Below, in pieces: positions 8,219 through 19,789 of a stretch of DNA of 64,000 nt. Made by a program: the position numbers and the translations under genes. Where the stretch lies: NCBI RefSeq assembly GCF_900129875.1, contig NZ_FQXC01000003.1, positions 62,001-126,000 on the forward strand, read 5' to 3'. The DNA is from Marivita hallyeonensis (lineage in GTDB: Bacteria > Pseudomonadota > Alphaproteobacteria > Rhodobacterales > Rhodobacteraceae). The stretch's first letter is position 1. Every line of letters starts with the position of its first letter. Under the pieces are notes generated by a model. The model saw only the letters and a list, made by a program, of their open reading frames with translations, was not told where the DNA came from and ran no database searches.

Positions 8219-8569
8219 CTATGGGACATCCCAGTCGTCTTCGTTGTCGATTGCGCCGATGGCGATCCAGGACATCCGGACACGCGCAACCTTTGTGTCG
8301 AGCCATGTGCGAAAGATGGCTTCAAAGCCTGTCTCTGAAACTTTCTCTGCCGAAATATCCGCCCGCACGTTATGTGCGCTGTCCATATCCCAGAGCGTCA
8401 GCGACACGTGGACCAGAGGCGGTAACGAGAATGGACGTTCGAAGGCGATCCATTGGCTGCGCGACCGAGCGCCCTCGCCGGTCCACATCTCACCGCCTTC
8501 TTCGAAGTCCGAGAAAAGGTCCACTGATCCCTGCGCGATCCCGACCCGTGCGCTGTCGATCACTTGCAT
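8219..8569 (-). CDS. H-type lectin domain protein
   Basis: The 116-residue protein consists almost entirely of one H-type lectin domain. The signs are SGSVDLF-like QGSVDLFSDFE near the start, IAFERPFSLPPLVHVSLTLWDMD in the core and VRMSWIAIG near the end, the pattern known from snail agglutinin-like and discoidin-associated lectins. Such domains assemble as trimers or hexamers and bind N-acetylgalactosamine-type sugars. There is no signal peptide, so the protein is probably cytoplasmic or leaves by another route. It lies between the ATP synthase terminator and the hydroxylase gene. What it binds is unknown. Confidence 0.75.
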   Translation of the reverse strand: MQVIDSARVGIAQGSVDLFSDFEEGGEMWTGEGARSRSQWIAFERPFSLPPLVHVSLTLWDMDSAHNVRADISAEKVSETGFEAIFRTWLDTKVARVRMSWIAIGAIDNEDDWDVP

Positions 8570-8621
8570 ACTACCGCCTCACACACTGCGGTGCCGGACA
8601 CTCCGGCTTCACCCGCCACTA

Positions 8622-8652
8622 AACGAAAAAAGCCCCGCATTGCTGCGAGGCT
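8622..8652 (-). terminator. rho-independent terminator of the atp operon
   Basis: A 9-bp stem with one mismatch (8631-8639 with 8644-8652, loop 4 nt) is followed, in the minus-strand direction, by a run of T (the A-run at 8627-8631 on the plus strand). It lies 26 bp beyond the atpC stop, the right place to end the operon. Confidence 0.85.
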
Positions 8653-8677
8653 CATGATAAACAAACCGATACCGTCC

Positions 8678-9112
8678 TCAGAGCGACGGCTGTTTCGGCG
8701 ACAAACCGATATGAGTCCCAACCGCGACCATATCCGCCAAAAGCTTGGCAGCATCATCTACCGGGCCCGGCTCGTTCTTGAAGGCTTCCTTGGTCTGGTT
8801 GTAGGCGTTCTGCGCCTCGTCGACCATCGCTTCGTAAGCAGCCTGATCCACGTCCCCTTTCGGCACCGCACGTTCGGCGAGAACGGACAGGCTTTCGCCA
8901 AGCTCGGCGAAGCCGCCGGTCACAACGAATTCCTCTGTGCCCTTCTCGGTCTCGACAGAAAGAATGCCTGGACGCAACGTGGTGATCAGCGGCGCGTGGT
9001 TCGGCATCGCCGTCATGTCGCCGTCGGCACCGGGGATCTGCACAGATTTGACCTGCGCGGACATGAGGCTGCGCTCGGGGCTGACCAGATCGAATTGCAT
9101 GGTGTCTGCCAT
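8678..9112 (-). CDS. atpC: F1 ATP synthase epsilon subunit
   Basis: The 144-residue epsilon subunit couples the gamma stalk to the c-ring and can inhibit ATP hydrolysis. The N-terminal beta-sandwich is recognised by [42 protein letters not shown] (split by position: residues 5-46) and the following GILSVET; the C-terminal helical part is short and divergent, as in other Rhodobacterales. It is the last gene of the operon, 63 bp after atpD, and is followed by a good terminator. Confidence 0.95.
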   Translation of the reverse strand: MADTMQFDLVSPERSLMSAQVKSVQIPGADGDMTAMPNHAPLITTLRPGILSVETEKGTEEFVVTGGFAELGESLSVLAERAVPKGDVDQAAYEAMVDEAQNAYNQTKEAFKNEPGPVDDAAKLLADMVAVGTHIGLSPKQPSL

Positions 9113-9175
9113 GTCAGAACTCCTCTTGGGTCACGCCCCTCGCGAAAAGCTCCGCGAGGAGCGATGAGCGCCTGG

Positions 9176-10600
<1,425 letters not shown>

Positions 10601-10631
10601 CTAGTTAACCTCTCAGGCTAGAAGTGTGGTT

Positions 10632-11468
10632 TCATTTGCTGCCAACCGCAGCAGATTTTTTTTTTGATCCCGCCTTTTGGGCGAGGTTCGAAAACTTTGA
10701 TCCAAAGCGCTCGACAAGGTCGTCGATCACTTTCTGAAGTCGGCCCCGCGCCCCGACATAAAGACAGGCCGCCGGTGTTCTAAGACGATGCGGAATGTGC
10801 AGAGCGGCGTATTTGTCCGTGAACCGCGCCCGGCTTTCCTCGAAGGCCGCACTGGCCGACCCGCCGCTGTGGTGTTTGACACGGAACGGCACAACATAGC
10901 TGCGCCCGCCTGCCATACGGCTTTGCATACACATATCGAGCGCAAAAAGGTGAAATCCGTTCAGGTCAACCGACGGAAACACCATACGCGCACGCGGCAG
11001 GATCAACAGGTTCTCGTCCAGAGACATCACATCGACCGGTCCGGATCGTGCATCCCGCCAGTCACCGTGTGGGTCATTGAGGTGCAGCACCAGGCGTTCA
11101 GGGTGCGCCGAAGACCAGCCCGCGTTGCCCGCCACCATCCAGTTCGGGTCCCGCGCTTCCAGATTGTTGAGAACCGACGTCAGCTTTTCCGCTCCGTCTT
11201 CCACAAGTTCGATATCGTCATGCGTCAGCAAGATGTACTTGCCCTTGCACTGCGGGAAGACACGACGCAGCGCATTGTAACCGTCGAACCGGTTTTCACC
11301 CCTGTTGTCGAGTGCGAGAAATTCGGTGTTCGACGCGTCGAAACCTTGTTTCTCGAACGACTCAAGCAAGCGCTGATATTTCTCGTCGGACGCCACCAAC
11401 GAGCACACGGAGAACAGCAGCTCGGGCTGCTGTTCTTCGGTGACATAGTGTGGCGTGATACCCAACAT
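10632..11468 (-). CDS. glycosyltransferase-like protein inserted in the atp operon
   Basis: The 278-residue protein resembles GT-A fold glycosyltransferases: a Rossmann-like start FSVCSLVASDEKYQRLLESF, then EFLALDNRGENRFDGYNALRRVF and the metal/nucleotide-binding acidic motif LLTHDDIEL (HDD at 83-85), followed by MVAGNAGWSS. I do not recognise a specific substrate. There is no signal peptide or membrane segment. The tail is lysine-rich and is encoded by a run of ten A (10656-10665 as T on the plus strand). The gene lies between atpG (24 bp upstream) and atpD (31 bp downstream), so it must be co-transcribed with F1. An extra reading frame at this place was described long ago in the Rhodopseudomonas blastica atp operon. 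Confidence 0.8.
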   Translation of the reverse strand: MLGITPHYVTEEQQPELLFSVCSLVASDEKYQRLLESFEKQGFDASNTEFLALDNRGENRFDGYNALRRVFPQCKGKYILLTHDDIELVEDGAEKLTSVLNNLEARDPNWMVAGNAGWSSAHPERLVLHLNDPHGDWRDARSGPVDVMSLDENLLILPRARMVFPSVDLNGFHLFALDMCMQSRMAGGRSYVVPFRVKHHSGGSASAAFEESRARFTDKYAALHIPHRLRTPAACLYVGARGRLQKVIDDLVERFGSKFSNLAQKAGSKKKSAAVGSK

Positions 11469-11492
11469 CGTGATGATCCGACCCGTCCGTGA

Positions 11493-12374
11493 TTACAGCG
11501 CTTCCGCGCCCGAGATGATTTCGATCAGTTCGTTCGTAATCACGGCCTGACGCGAACGGTTGTACTCGATGGTGAGCTTGTCGATCATCTCGCCCGCGTT
11601 CCGCGTCGCGTTGTCCATCGCGCTCATCCGGGCACCCTGTTCAGATGCTCCGTTTTCGAGCAGCGCCGCAAAAATCTGCGTCGCCACACCGCGAGGGAGA
11701 AGGTCAGCAAGGATCGCTTCTTCATCCGGCTCGTAATCGTAAAGCGTGTTTGCACCGTCGCCCGCATCGTCATCGGTCTCGTAGGCTGCGGGGATGATCT
11801 GCTGGGCCGTCGGGGTCTGGCTCACGACGTTAACGAATTTTGCGTAGAAGATCGTCGCAACGTCGAATTCGCCTGCATCGAAGCGGCCGAGGACATCCTT
11901 GGCAATACCCTGCGCATCGGCATAACCGATCCGCTTTACCTCGCTCAGATCGATATGACCGACGAAGTGATCGCCGAAATCGCGCTTCATCGCGTCGCGG
12001 CCCTTTTTGCCGACGGTCAGGATCTTGACAGTCTTGCCCTTCCCCTTGAGCTCGGTCGCATGCTGCTTGGCGAGTTTGGCGATGTTGGCGTTGAAGCCAC
12101 CGCACAATCCGCGCTCTGCCGTCATGACTACCAGAAGATGGACGTCATCTTTGCCGGTGCCGCTCAGCAGTTTTGGCGCGCTGTCGCTGTCGCCCACACT
12201 GGCGGCCAACGCACCCAAAACTGCATTGAAGCGTTCCGTGTATGGGCGCGATTGCTCGGCGGCATCCTGTGCCCGCCGCAGTTTCGCGGCGGCCACCATC
12301 TGCATGGCCTTGGTGATCTTGCGGGTCGATTTGACCGACTCGATCCTGTTTTTCAGGTCCTTAAGACTTGGCAT
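11493..12374 (-). CDS. atpG: F1 ATP synthase gamma subunit
   Basis: The 293-residue central stalk subunit rotates inside the alpha3beta3 head. The conserved termini are intact: N-terminal [33 protein letters not shown] (residues 1-33) and C-terminal [44 protein letters not shown] (last 44 residues). It follows atpA by 12 bp. It also contains an extra acidic segment around [22 protein letters not shown], a usual feature of alphaproteobacterial gamma subunits as I recall. Confidence 0.97.
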   Translation of the reverse strand: MPSLKDLKNRIESVKSTRKITKAMQMVAAAKLRRAQDAAEQSRPYTERFNAVLGALAASVGDSDSAPKLLSGTGKDDVHLLVVMTAERGLCGGFNANIAKLAKQHATELKGKGKTVKILTVGKKGRDAMKRDFGDHFVGHIDLSEVKRIGYADAQGIAKDVLGRFDAGEFDVATIFYAKFVNVVSQTPTAQQIIPAAYETDDDAGDGANTLYDYEPDEEAILADLLPRGVATQIFAALLENGASEQGARMSAMDNATRNAGEMIDKLTIEYNRSRQAVITNELIEIISGAEAL

Positions 12375-12386
12375 TGCCTCGTCTCC

Positions 12387-13925
12387 TTACGAGAAGTCGG
12401 CGGCGTATTCGTCGATCGCTGCTTTGAGCTTGTCGGCAGCGTCGCCCTTGATCTTCGGATCCTCGTTGGTGATCCAATCTAGGATATCCTGACGCTTGCC
12501 GCGCATGTGTCCCAACAGACCGGCTTCGAAATCTTTCACCCGGTCGAGCGGGATTTTGTCGAGATACCCGTTGGTGCCCGCAAAGATCACGCAGACGATT
12601 TCCGCGTTGGTCAGCGGCGAATACTGCGGCTGCTTCATCAACTCGGTCAAACGCGCGCCGCGGTTCAGCAACTGCTGGGTCGAGGCGTCGAGGTCGGAAC
12701 CGAACTGCGCGAAGGCCGCCATTTCGCGGTACTGCGCGAGGGACAGTTTCACAGGACCGGCGACCGAGGACATCGCGCTGGTTTGCGCCGACGATCCCAC
12801 ACGAGACACCGACAGACCGGTGTTCACCGCAGGACGGATGCCTTGATAGAAGAGTTCCGTTTCAAGGAAGATCTGGCCGTCGGTGATCGAGATCACGTTG
12901 GTCGGAATAAACGCCGAAACGTCACCACCCTGCGTTTCGATGATGGGCAGAGCCGTCAGCGAACCCGCGCCGTTGTCTTCGTTCAGCTTCGCGGACCGCT
13001 CAAGCAGACGCGAGTGGAGGTAGAAAACGTCACCCGGATACGCTTCACGACCCGGGGGACGACGGAGCAGCAGGGACATCTGGCGATACGCAACCGCTTG
13101 CTTGGACAGGTCATCGTAGATGATGAGCGCGTGCTTGCCGTTGTCGCGGAAGTATTCCGCCATCGACGTCGCCGCGTAGGGTGCAAGGAACTGCATCGGA
13201 GCCGGATCGGACGCGGTGGCCGCGACCACGATTGAGTAGTCAATCGCGCCGGACTCTTCCAGCTTCTTCACCAGCTGCGCCACGGTGGAGCGCTTCTGGC
13301 CAACGGCGACGTAGACGCAGTAGAGCTTCTTGCTCTCGTCGTCGCCAGCCGCATCGTTGTAGGACTTCTGGTTCAGGATCGCGTCAAGCGCCACAGCGGT
13401 TTTACCGGTCTGACGGTCACCAATGATGAGCTCTCGCTGGCCACGGCCGATCGGGATCATGGAGTCGACGGCCTTCAGGCCGGTTGCCATCGGTTCGTGC
13501 ACCGACTTCCGCGGGATGATGCCGGGTGCTTTCACGTCCGCAATCGAACGCTCTTTCGCGTTGATCGGACCCTTGCCATCAAGCGGGTTGCCCAGACCGT
13601 CCACAACACGGCCCAGCAGTTCCGGACCCACCGGCACGTCCACGATCGCTTTCGTGCGCTTGACGGTGTCGCCTTCCTTGATGTCCCGGTCGGAACCGAA
13701 GATCACGATACCAACGTTGTCGGCTTCGAGGTTCAGCGCCATGCCGCGAATTCCGCCCGGGAATTCGACCATTTCACCGGCCTGAATGTTGTCGAGGCCG
13801 TAGACACGCGCGATACCGTCACCAACGGAAAGGACGCGGCCCACCTCGGTGACTTCGGCGTCCTGCCCGAAGTTCTTGATCTGCTCCTTAAGGATCGCAG
13901 AAATCTCGGCTGCTTGGATACCCAT
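12387..13925 (-). CDS. atpA: F1 ATP synthase alpha subunit
   Basis: The 512-residue alpha subunit carries the non-catalytic nucleotide site with P-loop GDRQTGKT at residues 169-176 and the family signature [17 protein letters not shown]. The length is normal. It directly follows atpH: the atpA ATG begins at 13925, immediately after the atpH stop codon (13926-13928), so translation is probably coupled. F0 genes are absent from this window, as expected because alphaproteobacteria encode F0 in a separate operon. Confidence 0.98.
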   Translation of the reverse strand: MGIQAAEISAILKEQIKNFGQDAEVTEVGRVLSVGDGIARVYGLDNIQAGEMVEFPGGIRGMALNLEADNVGIVIFGSDRDIKEGDTVKRTKAIVDVPVGPELLGRVVDGLGNPLDGKGPINAKERSIADVKAPGIIPRKSVHEPMATGLKAVDSMIPIGRGQRELIIGDRQTGKTAVALDAILNQKSYNDAAGDDESKKLYCVYVAVGQKRSTVAQLVKKLEESGAIDYSIVVAATASDPAPMQFLAPYAATSMAEYFRDNGKHALIIYDDLSKQAVAYRQMSLLLRRPPGREAYPGDVFYLHSRLLERSAKLNEDNGAGSLTALPIIETQGGDVSAFIPTNVISITDGQIFLETELFYQGIRPAVNTGLSVSRVGSSAQTSAMSSVAGPVKLSLAQYREMAAFAQFGSDLDASTQQLLNRGARLTELMKQPQYSPLTNAEIVCVIFAGTNGYLDKIPLDRVKDFEAGLLGHMRGKRQDILDWITNEDPKIKGDAADKLKAAIDEYAADFS

Positions 13926-14486
13926 TTATCCGACCTCTTTCATTGCATTCTGGAGGGAGTTGAGCTTGGAGCGGATCGAGGTATCGATCATCTTCGAGCC
14001 CACTTTAACGACAAGACCGCCGATGAGGCTTTCATCAACGGTCGCATTTATCTTAACGTCTTTGCCAACTTTCGCCTTGAGCGTCTTGGCCAGCTCTTTG
14101 GATTGCGCCGCGCTCAATTTGACCGCCGATACGACATCCGCTGTAACCTCGCCCTTCTCATCCGCGATCAGATCGCGCAGGCGGTTGATCATCTGAGGCA
14201 CAACAAACAGGCGGCGCTTGGACGCCATCAGCGCCAGCACGTTCTGCATGGTCTGCGTCAGACCCATCTTTGCCGCAACAGCGGAAATGGCGGCAGATTG
14301 TTCTTCGCGGGAATAGACGGGTGAATGGATCAGATCGGTCAGTTCAGGGCTGCTGGCAAGGGCGGCCGACAGATCGTCAAGGTTGGCTTCAAGCTTGTCG
14401 AGCTCTTTACCCTCTTTGGCAAGGTCAAAGACCGCCGTGGCATAGCGATCTGCGATGCCTGAGGAAACGGATGCTGATTCAGACAC
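13926..14486 (-). CDS. atpH: F1 ATP synthase delta subunit
   Basis: The 186-residue delta subunit links the F1 head to the b-stalk. [18 protein letters not shown] near the N-terminus and [22 protein letters not shown] (with the family glycine and Asp) near the C-terminus identify it. I place the start at the second of two in-frame GTG codons (14486) because GGAAGG lies 7 nt upstream of it but only 1 nt before the first (14492). It is the first gene of the F1 operon; the promoter should lie in the 367-bp gap upstream. Confidence 0.95.
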   Translation of the reverse strand: MSESASVSSGIADRYATAVFDLAKEGKELDKLEANLDDLSAALASSPELTDLIHSPVYSREEQSAAISAVAAKMGLTQTMQNVLALMASKRRLFVVPQMINRLRDLIADEKGEVTADVVSAVKLSAAQSKELAKTLKAKVGKDVKINATVDESLIGGLVVKVGSKMIDTSIRSKLNSLQNAMKEVG

Positions 14487-14853
14487 GTCCACCCTTCCGC
14501 TAGTTAGCCTCCGATCCCCCGGTTTCAGCGGTGGTCAGAGGCGTTTTCGTTTGTGCAAATGCCGTGAGGCATAGAAATCAGCGCGGATGTAGCAGAGGCT
14601 TTCAAAGCCCGCAACACGGTAAGGTGAAATACCCCGAGTCGGCATTTTCATTGTTTACAAGGAGTTAACACGAAGTGCGACGGAATGCGCGCGCGCTAAA
14701 CACCTAAAGTCGAGCCATCTTCTCAACTTTTCGCGATTCCTGTTAGCGCGAACTCATCAGTCGTAAGACAGATCGGGCGATGGCGGGATTGGAAGCTGAC
14801 AGCATCGGCGGCTTTCACCAGTAGAACCGCCCGCGCAACCCACGCGGGAACGT
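14487..14853. other. intergenic region upstream of the atp operon
   Basis: This 367-bp gap separates the atp operon from the PhzF-like gene, both on the minus strand. I see no coding sequence or RNA gene. The part nearest atpH must hold the atp promoter, but no convincing -35/-10 pair stands out. At 14830-14848 a 6-bp GC stem (CCCGCG / CGCGGG) lies just after the phzF-like stop in the minus direction and may help terminate that transcript; it has no T-run. Confidence 0.5.
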
Positions 14854-15696
14854 TTAGAGAAAGACACTGCCCTCGATGACGATCTGGCTCTCCCCGCCGA
14901 TCAAGACGGTTTCTCGATCCCTGTCGCCAAGGCGGATGTAGACACGCCCAGTCCGGCCGATCGCGGTGCCTTGCGCAATCGTAAGGTCATGCTTGAGTCG
15001 CCCTTCCTTCTGCATCCATTTCGCGACCGCTGCATTCAGCGATCCGGTGATCGGGTCTTCGCTCATTCCGCTGGATGGCGACACGTTGCGAATTTCGAAA
15101 TCGCAAGGTTGACCGTCACCATACGCACCAAGAAGGCTCACCCCAGAGAATTCAGGCCAGCGGATCAGATTTGCGTCGACCGCAAGGACATCAGCCGCGG
15201 TTTGCAGCTCGAGCAACTGCCAGACAGGTCCATTCTCGAGTCTGGCAGATCGCAAAACGAGGCTCGCGTCAATCTTTAGCTTTTCGCATAACTCGGTTTG
15301 CGTATCTTCGGGCATAGGTGCGACCCGTGTCGGTGGCGCGACAAAGGCCGGAACGGCTCCGACAAGGTCAATAGCGACCAATCCGATCTCGCATTCCTGC
15401 ACGACTTGACCCGAAGATTTCGGCCTGCCCCCGACGTGCCGCCAAGCGGCGCAACTGCCGAGTGTGGGATGGCCCGCAAAGGGCATTTCTTTCGCTGGGG
15501 TGAAGATGCGAACGCGGTAGTCGGCCGCAGGAGAGGAGGGCGGCAACAGAAACGTCGTTTCGGCAAGATTGGTCCAGGCCGCGAAGGCTTGCATGTGCTC
15601 GGTGGACAGACCTTCTGAGTCGATGACGACGGCAAGGCCATTGCCTTTCGTTGGCTCGGACGCGAAAACGTCGACCTGCACAAATCGACGTTTCAT
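14854..15696 (-). CDS. PhzF-family isomerase/epimerase
   Basis: The 280-residue protein belongs to the PhzF family, named after the isomerase of phenazine synthesis and also including diaminopimelate-epimerase-like enzymes. The N-terminal QVDVFASEPTKGNGLAVVID, the catalytic glutamate in NLAETTFL (about residue 45), the FAGHPTLG motif and its C-terminal counterpart EDPITGSLNAAV are all present. No phenazine genes are near, so its role is probably another isomerisation. A GGAGG site favours the ATG at 15696, 2 bp after the stop of the upstream methyltransferase, over a GTG at 15702. Confidence 0.88.
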   Translation of the reverse strand: MKRRFVQVDVFASEPTKGNGLAVVIDSEGLSTEHMQAFAAWTNLAETTFLLPPSSPAADYRVRIFTPAKEMPFAGHPTLGSCAAWRHVGGRPKSSGQVVQECEIGLVAIDLVGAVPAFVAPPTRVAPMPEDTQTELCEKLKIDASLVLRSARLENGPVWQLLELQTAADVLAVDANLIRWPEFSGVSLLGAYGDGQPCDFEIRNVSPSSGMSEDPITGSLNAAVAKWMQKEGRLKHDLTIAQGTAIGRTGRVYIRLGDRDRETVLIGGESQIVIEGSVFL

Positions 15697-15698
15697 CG

Positions 15699-16478
15699 TC
15701 ACGCCTCCTGTCTGGGAACATTCACGGGAACACGCGCCCTGGCCGGCTTGGCGGCCGGACTTGGGACAAGATTTCCCAAGGGTTTGAGCACCCGGCTTTC
15801 AGCACGATTTCCCGACGGCTTGGGATGCACCTTCGTCACCTCAACCATCAGGATACCCCCGGCGATGAGCGCTGACACGCTGCGACCAACCGTTTCCCAG
15901 ATCGGTCCAGTCTTCATCCAGAACCTTCGGGTCGACGGCGGTTGATAAAGCACTGCCGTATGTCGCTTCGGATCAAAGAAATGCGCCTGAAGCTGTGCTT
16001 CGAGCTGGCCCATTGAATACGGTCGACCAAACCCGAAGGGCGTTGCGTCGGATCTCGCCCATAGACCGGACCGGTTCGGGACGATGAACAACGCCTGCCC
16101 ACCTGGGCGCAGCACACGCCAACATTCTTCCAGCAAGGCGGACTGCCTTTCGGACGTTTCGAGGCCGTGCATCAGAACAAGCTTGTCGAACCTGTCATTT
16201 TCAATCGGCCACAGCGTCTCTTCGCAAAGGACCGACACGTTCGGCATGCCGGCGGGCCAAGGCATCACGCCCTGCTGTGCGGGCATAAGGCCAATGATCC
16301 GACGCGCCTCGCTCAGGTAGGGGCGCAACAACGGCACCGCAAAGCCGAACCCGCCGAGGGTTTCGCCCTTGGCATTCGGCCAGAAGACCTTGACCTGATC
16401 CCGCACAACACGTTGCGCCACACGACCAATCGCGCTTCGATAATAGAAGTCGTGCAGGGTCTGCACATCGAGATGCAT
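15699..16478 (-). CDS. class I SAM-dependent methyltransferase
   Basis: The 259-residue protein is of the UbiE/Methyltransf_11 type. The methyltransferase core occupies about residues 1-165, with [21 protein letters not shown] after a [14 protein letters not shown] motif typical of this fold, though the glycine-rich SAM loop is weak ([11 protein letters not shown]). The C-terminus is proline- and basic-rich and probably disordered. In this lineage it is habitually encoded divergently from gloB, as here (62 bp between starts). Its substrate is unknown; a lipid or quinone-like molecule is possible but not supported. Confidence 0.78.
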   Translation of the reverse strand: MHLDVQTLHDFYYRSAIGRVAQRVVRDQVKVFWPNAKGETLGGFGFAVPLLRPYLSEARRIIGLMPAQQGVMPWPAGMPNVSVLCEETLWPIENDRFDKLVLMHGLETSERQSALLEECWRVLRPGGQALFIVPNRSGLWARSDATPFGFGRPYSMGQLEAQLQAHFFDPKRHTAVLYQPPSTRRFWMKTGPIWETVGRSVSALIAGGILMVEVTKVHPKPSGNRAESRVLKPLGNLVPSPAAKPARARVPVNVPRQEA

Positions 16479-16540
16479 TGTGGCCTCCGGCTCAATCGGC
16501 CTACGTTTCCCTGAATGTACCCACTGCCGTGAGAAACGCC

Positions 16541-17308
16541 ATGCCCCTTGAACTCGTCACACTCCCAGCGCTTTCGGACAATTACACTTACCTGCTGCAC
16601 GACGCTGGCAGCGGGGAAACGGCCTGTATCGATGTGCCTGAAGCCAAACCCATCTTGGACGAGCTATCCAAACGAGATTGGACGCTGACCGAGATCTGGC
16701 TCACCCATCACCATCATGACCACATCGGCGGCGTGGATGACCTGCTTTCCAAATACGATGCGAAAGTGACCGGCGCCAAGGCCGATGTTCACAGGCTGCC
16801 CCCGCTGAACCGCGAAGTCGCCGATGGCGATGCGTTTGAATTCGGCGGCGAAACCGTTGACGTGTTCGACGTTTCCGGTCACACGGAAGGTCACATCGCC
16901 TTCATCCTCAATTCTTCTGACTACGCGTTTACTGCGGACAGTCTTATGGCACTGGGCTGTGGCCGCCTGTTCGAAGGCACGGCGGCACAAATGTGGGACA
17001 GCCTCCAAAAGCTCGCGGCGCTGGACCCTGAAACGCTCATTTGTTCCGGTCACGAATACACGCAGGCCAACGCCCGCTTCGCAATCACGGTCGATCCGGA
17101 CAATGCCGACTTGAAAGCCCGGATCAAGCGCATAGATCAGGCGCGTCGCAAGAACGAACCGACCGTTCCAAGCACACTTTCCGACGAACTGGCGACAAAC
17201 CCGTTTTTGCGCGCCACAGACCCTGCAATCCAAGCCCAACTCGACATGATCGGCGCCGCGCCCGTTGATGTCTTTGCCGAAATCCGAGCGCGCAAAGACC
17301 GGTTCTGA
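16541..17308 (+). CDS. gloB: hydroxyacylglutathione hydrolase (glyoxalase II)
   Basis: The 255-residue metallo-beta-lactamase-fold enzyme hydrolyses S-lactoylglutathione to lactate and glutathione, the second step of methylglyoxal detoxification. The zinc motif [11 protein letters not shown] (THxHxDH), the later GHTEGHIAF and the GLXII-type [10 protein letters not shown] and [10 protein letters not shown] segments mark it as a true glyoxalase II rather than a generic lactamase. The start ATG at 16541 is preferred over upstream in-frame codons because [21 protein letters not shown] is the normal family N-terminus. Confidence 0.95.
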   Translation: MPLELVTLPALSDNYTYLLHDAGSGETACIDVPEAKPILDELSKRDWTLTEIWLTHHHHDHIGGVDDLLSKYDAKVTGAKADVHRLPPLNREVADGDAFEFGGETVDVFDVSGHTEGHIAFILNSSDYAFTADSLMALGCGRLFEGTAAQMWDSLQKLAALDPETLICSGHEYTQANARFAITVDPDNADLKARIKRIDQARRKNEPTVPSTLSDELATNPFLRATDPAIQAQLDMIGAAPVDVFAEIRARKDRF

Positions 17309-17464
17309 TGCAAAATCACGCGAAGTTGCGCACAATCCGACAGAACAATCCTGTCAAGACCAAGAAAAAACTTGAAGCTTGGTCGGTAACAACCAAACTT
17401 TAATATTAAGATGACAGTTGTTTCGTACGCTGCGGAGCAACAAAAATAGAAGGAGCACTGCATC

Positions 17465-19789
17465 GTGCCTTCATTTTCGAATACCCTTGAGCAGGCAATC
17501 CACTCTGCGCTGGCGCTGGCAAACTCACGGTCGCATGAATTCGCGACCCTCGAGCACTTGCTTCTCGCGTTGATCGACGAACCCGACGCCGTCCGCGTGA
17601 TGAAAGCGTGTTCGGTTGACACCGAAGAACTGCGAACGACGCTGGTGGATTACATCGACGATGATCTATCCAACCTCGTGACCGATATCGAAGGGTCCGA
17701 GGCGGTGCCGACTGCCGCCTTCCAACGCGTGATCCAGCGCGCCGCAATCCATGTGCAAAGCTCTGGCCGGTCCGAAGTGACCGGGGCGAATGTCCTTGTT
17801 GCAATCTTCGCGGAACGCGAAAGCAACGCGGCCTACTTCCTTCAGGATCAGGACATGACCCGCTACGACGCGGTCAACTTCATCGCGCATGGTGTCGCCA
17901 AGAACCCAGCCTACGGCGAAAGCCGTCCGGTCTCTGGCGCGACCGAGAACGAGGAAGAAGCGCAAGCGGCCGAGCCGCAGGGCGAACAGAAGGAATCTGC
18001 GCTTGCGAAGTATTGCGTCGATCTGAACGCGAAGTCGCGTGAGGGCGATATCGATCCGCTCATCGGTCGCGATTCCGAAGTTGAACGCTGCATTCAGGTC
18101 CTGTGCCGCCGCCGCAAGAACAACCCGCTGTTGGTGGGGGACCCCGGCGTGGGCAAGACCGCCATCGCCGAAGGCCTCGCGCGCAAGATCGTGTCGGGCG
18201 AAACACCTGCCGTTTTGGCGAACACGACGATCTACTCGCTCGACATGGGTGCGCTTCTGGCGGGTACCCGCTATCGGGGTGATTTTGAGGAACGTCTGAA
18301 GGCGGTTGTGACCGAATTGGAAGAGCACGAAGATGCCGTCCTGTTCATCGACGAAATTCACACCGTGATCGGTGCAGGCGCAACGTCAGGTGGCGCCATG
18401 GACGCCTCCAACCTGCTCAAGCCCGCGCTTCAGGGCGGCAAACTGCGCACCATGGGATCGACCACCTACAAGGAATTCCGTCAGCACTTCGAAAAAGATC
18501 GGGCGCTGAGCCGCCGGTTCCAGAAGATCGACGTGAACGAACCGACGGTCGATGACGCCATCAAGATCCTCAAGGGCCTCAAACCCTATTTTGAGGAGCA
18601 TCACAGCGTCAAATACACCACCGATGCGATCAAGACCGCCGTCGAATTGTCGGCGCGCTACATCAATGACCGCAAACTGCCGGACAAGGCCATCGACGTG
18701 ATCGACGAAGCCGGCGCTGCGCAGCATCTCGTGGCGGAGTCCAAGCGGCGGAAGACCATCGGCGCAAAAGAAATCGAAGCCGTCGTCGCGAAGATCGCGC
18801 GCATTCCGCCGAAGAACGTTAGCAAGGACGATGCAGAGGTGCTGAAAGACCTCGAAGCATCGCTCAAGCGCGTGGTTTTTGGTCAGGACGCTGCAATCGA
18901 CGCCCTGTCTTCGGCGATCAAATTGGCACGTGCCGGTTTGCGTGAACCGGAAAAGCCCATCGGCAACTATCTGTTCGCCGGCCCCACCGGTGTCGGTAAG
19001 ACCGAAGTTGCCAAGCAACTGGCGGACACGCTGGGTGTGGAACTCTTGCGCTTCGACATGTCCGAATACATGGAAAAACACGCTGTCAGCCGACTGATCG
19101 GCGCACCTCCGGGGTATGTCGGATTTGACCAGGGCGGTCAGCTGACCGATGGCGTGGATCAACACCCGCATTGCGTACTTTTGCTCGACGAGATCGAAAA
19201 AGCGCACCCGGATGTCTATAACATCCTGCTGCAGGTGATGGACCACGGTTCGCTGACCGATCACAACGGGCGTACTGTCAGCTTCCGCAATGTGATCCTG
19301 ATCATGACGTCGAACGCCGGTGCTGCTGAGCAGGCGAAAGCGGCCATCGGCTTTGGTCGGGATCGTCGTGAAGGCGAAGATACAGCGGCCATCGAACGTA
19401 CGTTCACGCCGGAATTCCGCAACCGTCTTGACGCGGTGATCTCCTTCGCGCCGCTGCCGAAAGAGGTCATCCTCCAAGTGGTCGAGAAGTTTGTGCTGCA
19501 ACTCGAAGCGCAGCTCATGGATCGCAACGTGACCATCGAACTGACAAAGCCTGCTGCCGAATGGCTGGCCGAGAAAGGCTACGACGACAAGATGGGCGCA
19601 CGTCCACTCGGGCGCGTCATTCAGGAAGAGATCAAGAAGCCGTTGGCCGAAGAACTCCTGTTTGGCAGCCTTGCCAAAGGCGGCGTAGTCAGAGTGTCGG
19701 TCAAGGACGGCAAACTTGTTCTGAACACGGAAGGCCCGGACAATCCGCGTCTTTCCAGCAAGAAGCCTCCGCTTCTGACGGCGGATTGA
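17465..19789 (+). CDS. clpA: ATP-dependent Clp protease ATP-binding subunit ClpA
   Basis: The 774-residue AAA+ unfoldase has an N-domain (about 1-145), two ATPase modules with P-loops GDPGVGKT (near 225) and GPTGVGKT (near 506), and the ClpP-docking loop IGFGR around residue 625. It feeds proteins into ClpP, including N-end-rule substrates via ClpS. The start is a GTG with AAGGAG upstream. No clpS gene precedes it in this window; the 156-bp gap after gloB contains a possible weak promoter (TTGGTC, 17 bp, AATATT). The downstream M23 gene starts inside its stop codon. Confidence 0.97.
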   Translation: MPSFSNTLEQAIHSALALANSRSHEFATLEHLLLALIDEPDAVRVMKACSVDTEELRTTLVDYIDDDLSNLVTDIEGSEAVPTAAFQRVIQRAAIHVQSSGRSEVTGANVLVAIFAERESNAAYFLQDQDMTRYDAVNFIAHGVAKNPAYGESRPVSGATENEEEAQAAEPQGEQKESALAKYCVDLNAKSREGDIDPLIGRDSEVERCIQVLCRRRKNNPLLVGDPGVGKTAIAEGLARKIVSGETPAVLANTTIYSLDMGALLAGTRYRGDFEERLKAVVTELEEHEDAVLFIDEIHTVIGAGATSGGAMDASNLLKPALQGGKLRTMGSTTYKEFRQHFEKDRALSRRFQKIDVNEPTVDDAIKILKGLKPYFEEHHSVKYTTDAIKTAVELSARYINDRKLPDKAIDVIDEAGAAQHLVAESKRRKTIGAKEIEAVVAKIARIPPKNVSKDDAEVLKDLEASLKRVVFGQDAAIDALSSAIKLARAGLREPEKPIGNYLFAGPTGVGKTEVAKQLADTLGVELLRFDMSEYMEKHAVSRLIGAPPGYVGFDQGGQLTDGVDQHPHCVLLLDEIEKAHPDVYNILLQVMDHGSLTDHNGRTVSFRNVILIMTSNAGAAEQAKAAIGFGRDRREGEDTAAIERTFTPEFRNRLDAVISFAPLPKEVILQVVEKFVLQLEAQLMDRNVTIELTKPAAEWLAEKGYDDKMGARPLGRVIQEEIKKPLAEELLFGSLAKGGVVRVSVKDGKLVLNTEGPDNPRLSSKKPPLLTAD

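Noticed and set aside
14854-15696. A phenazine biosynthesis locus
   Set aside because: The gene is of the PhzF family, but no other phenazine genes accompany it and the family is broad.
18386-19501. A 371-codon minus-strand frame inside clpA
   Set aside because: It is the antisense shadow of the second ClpA ATPase module.
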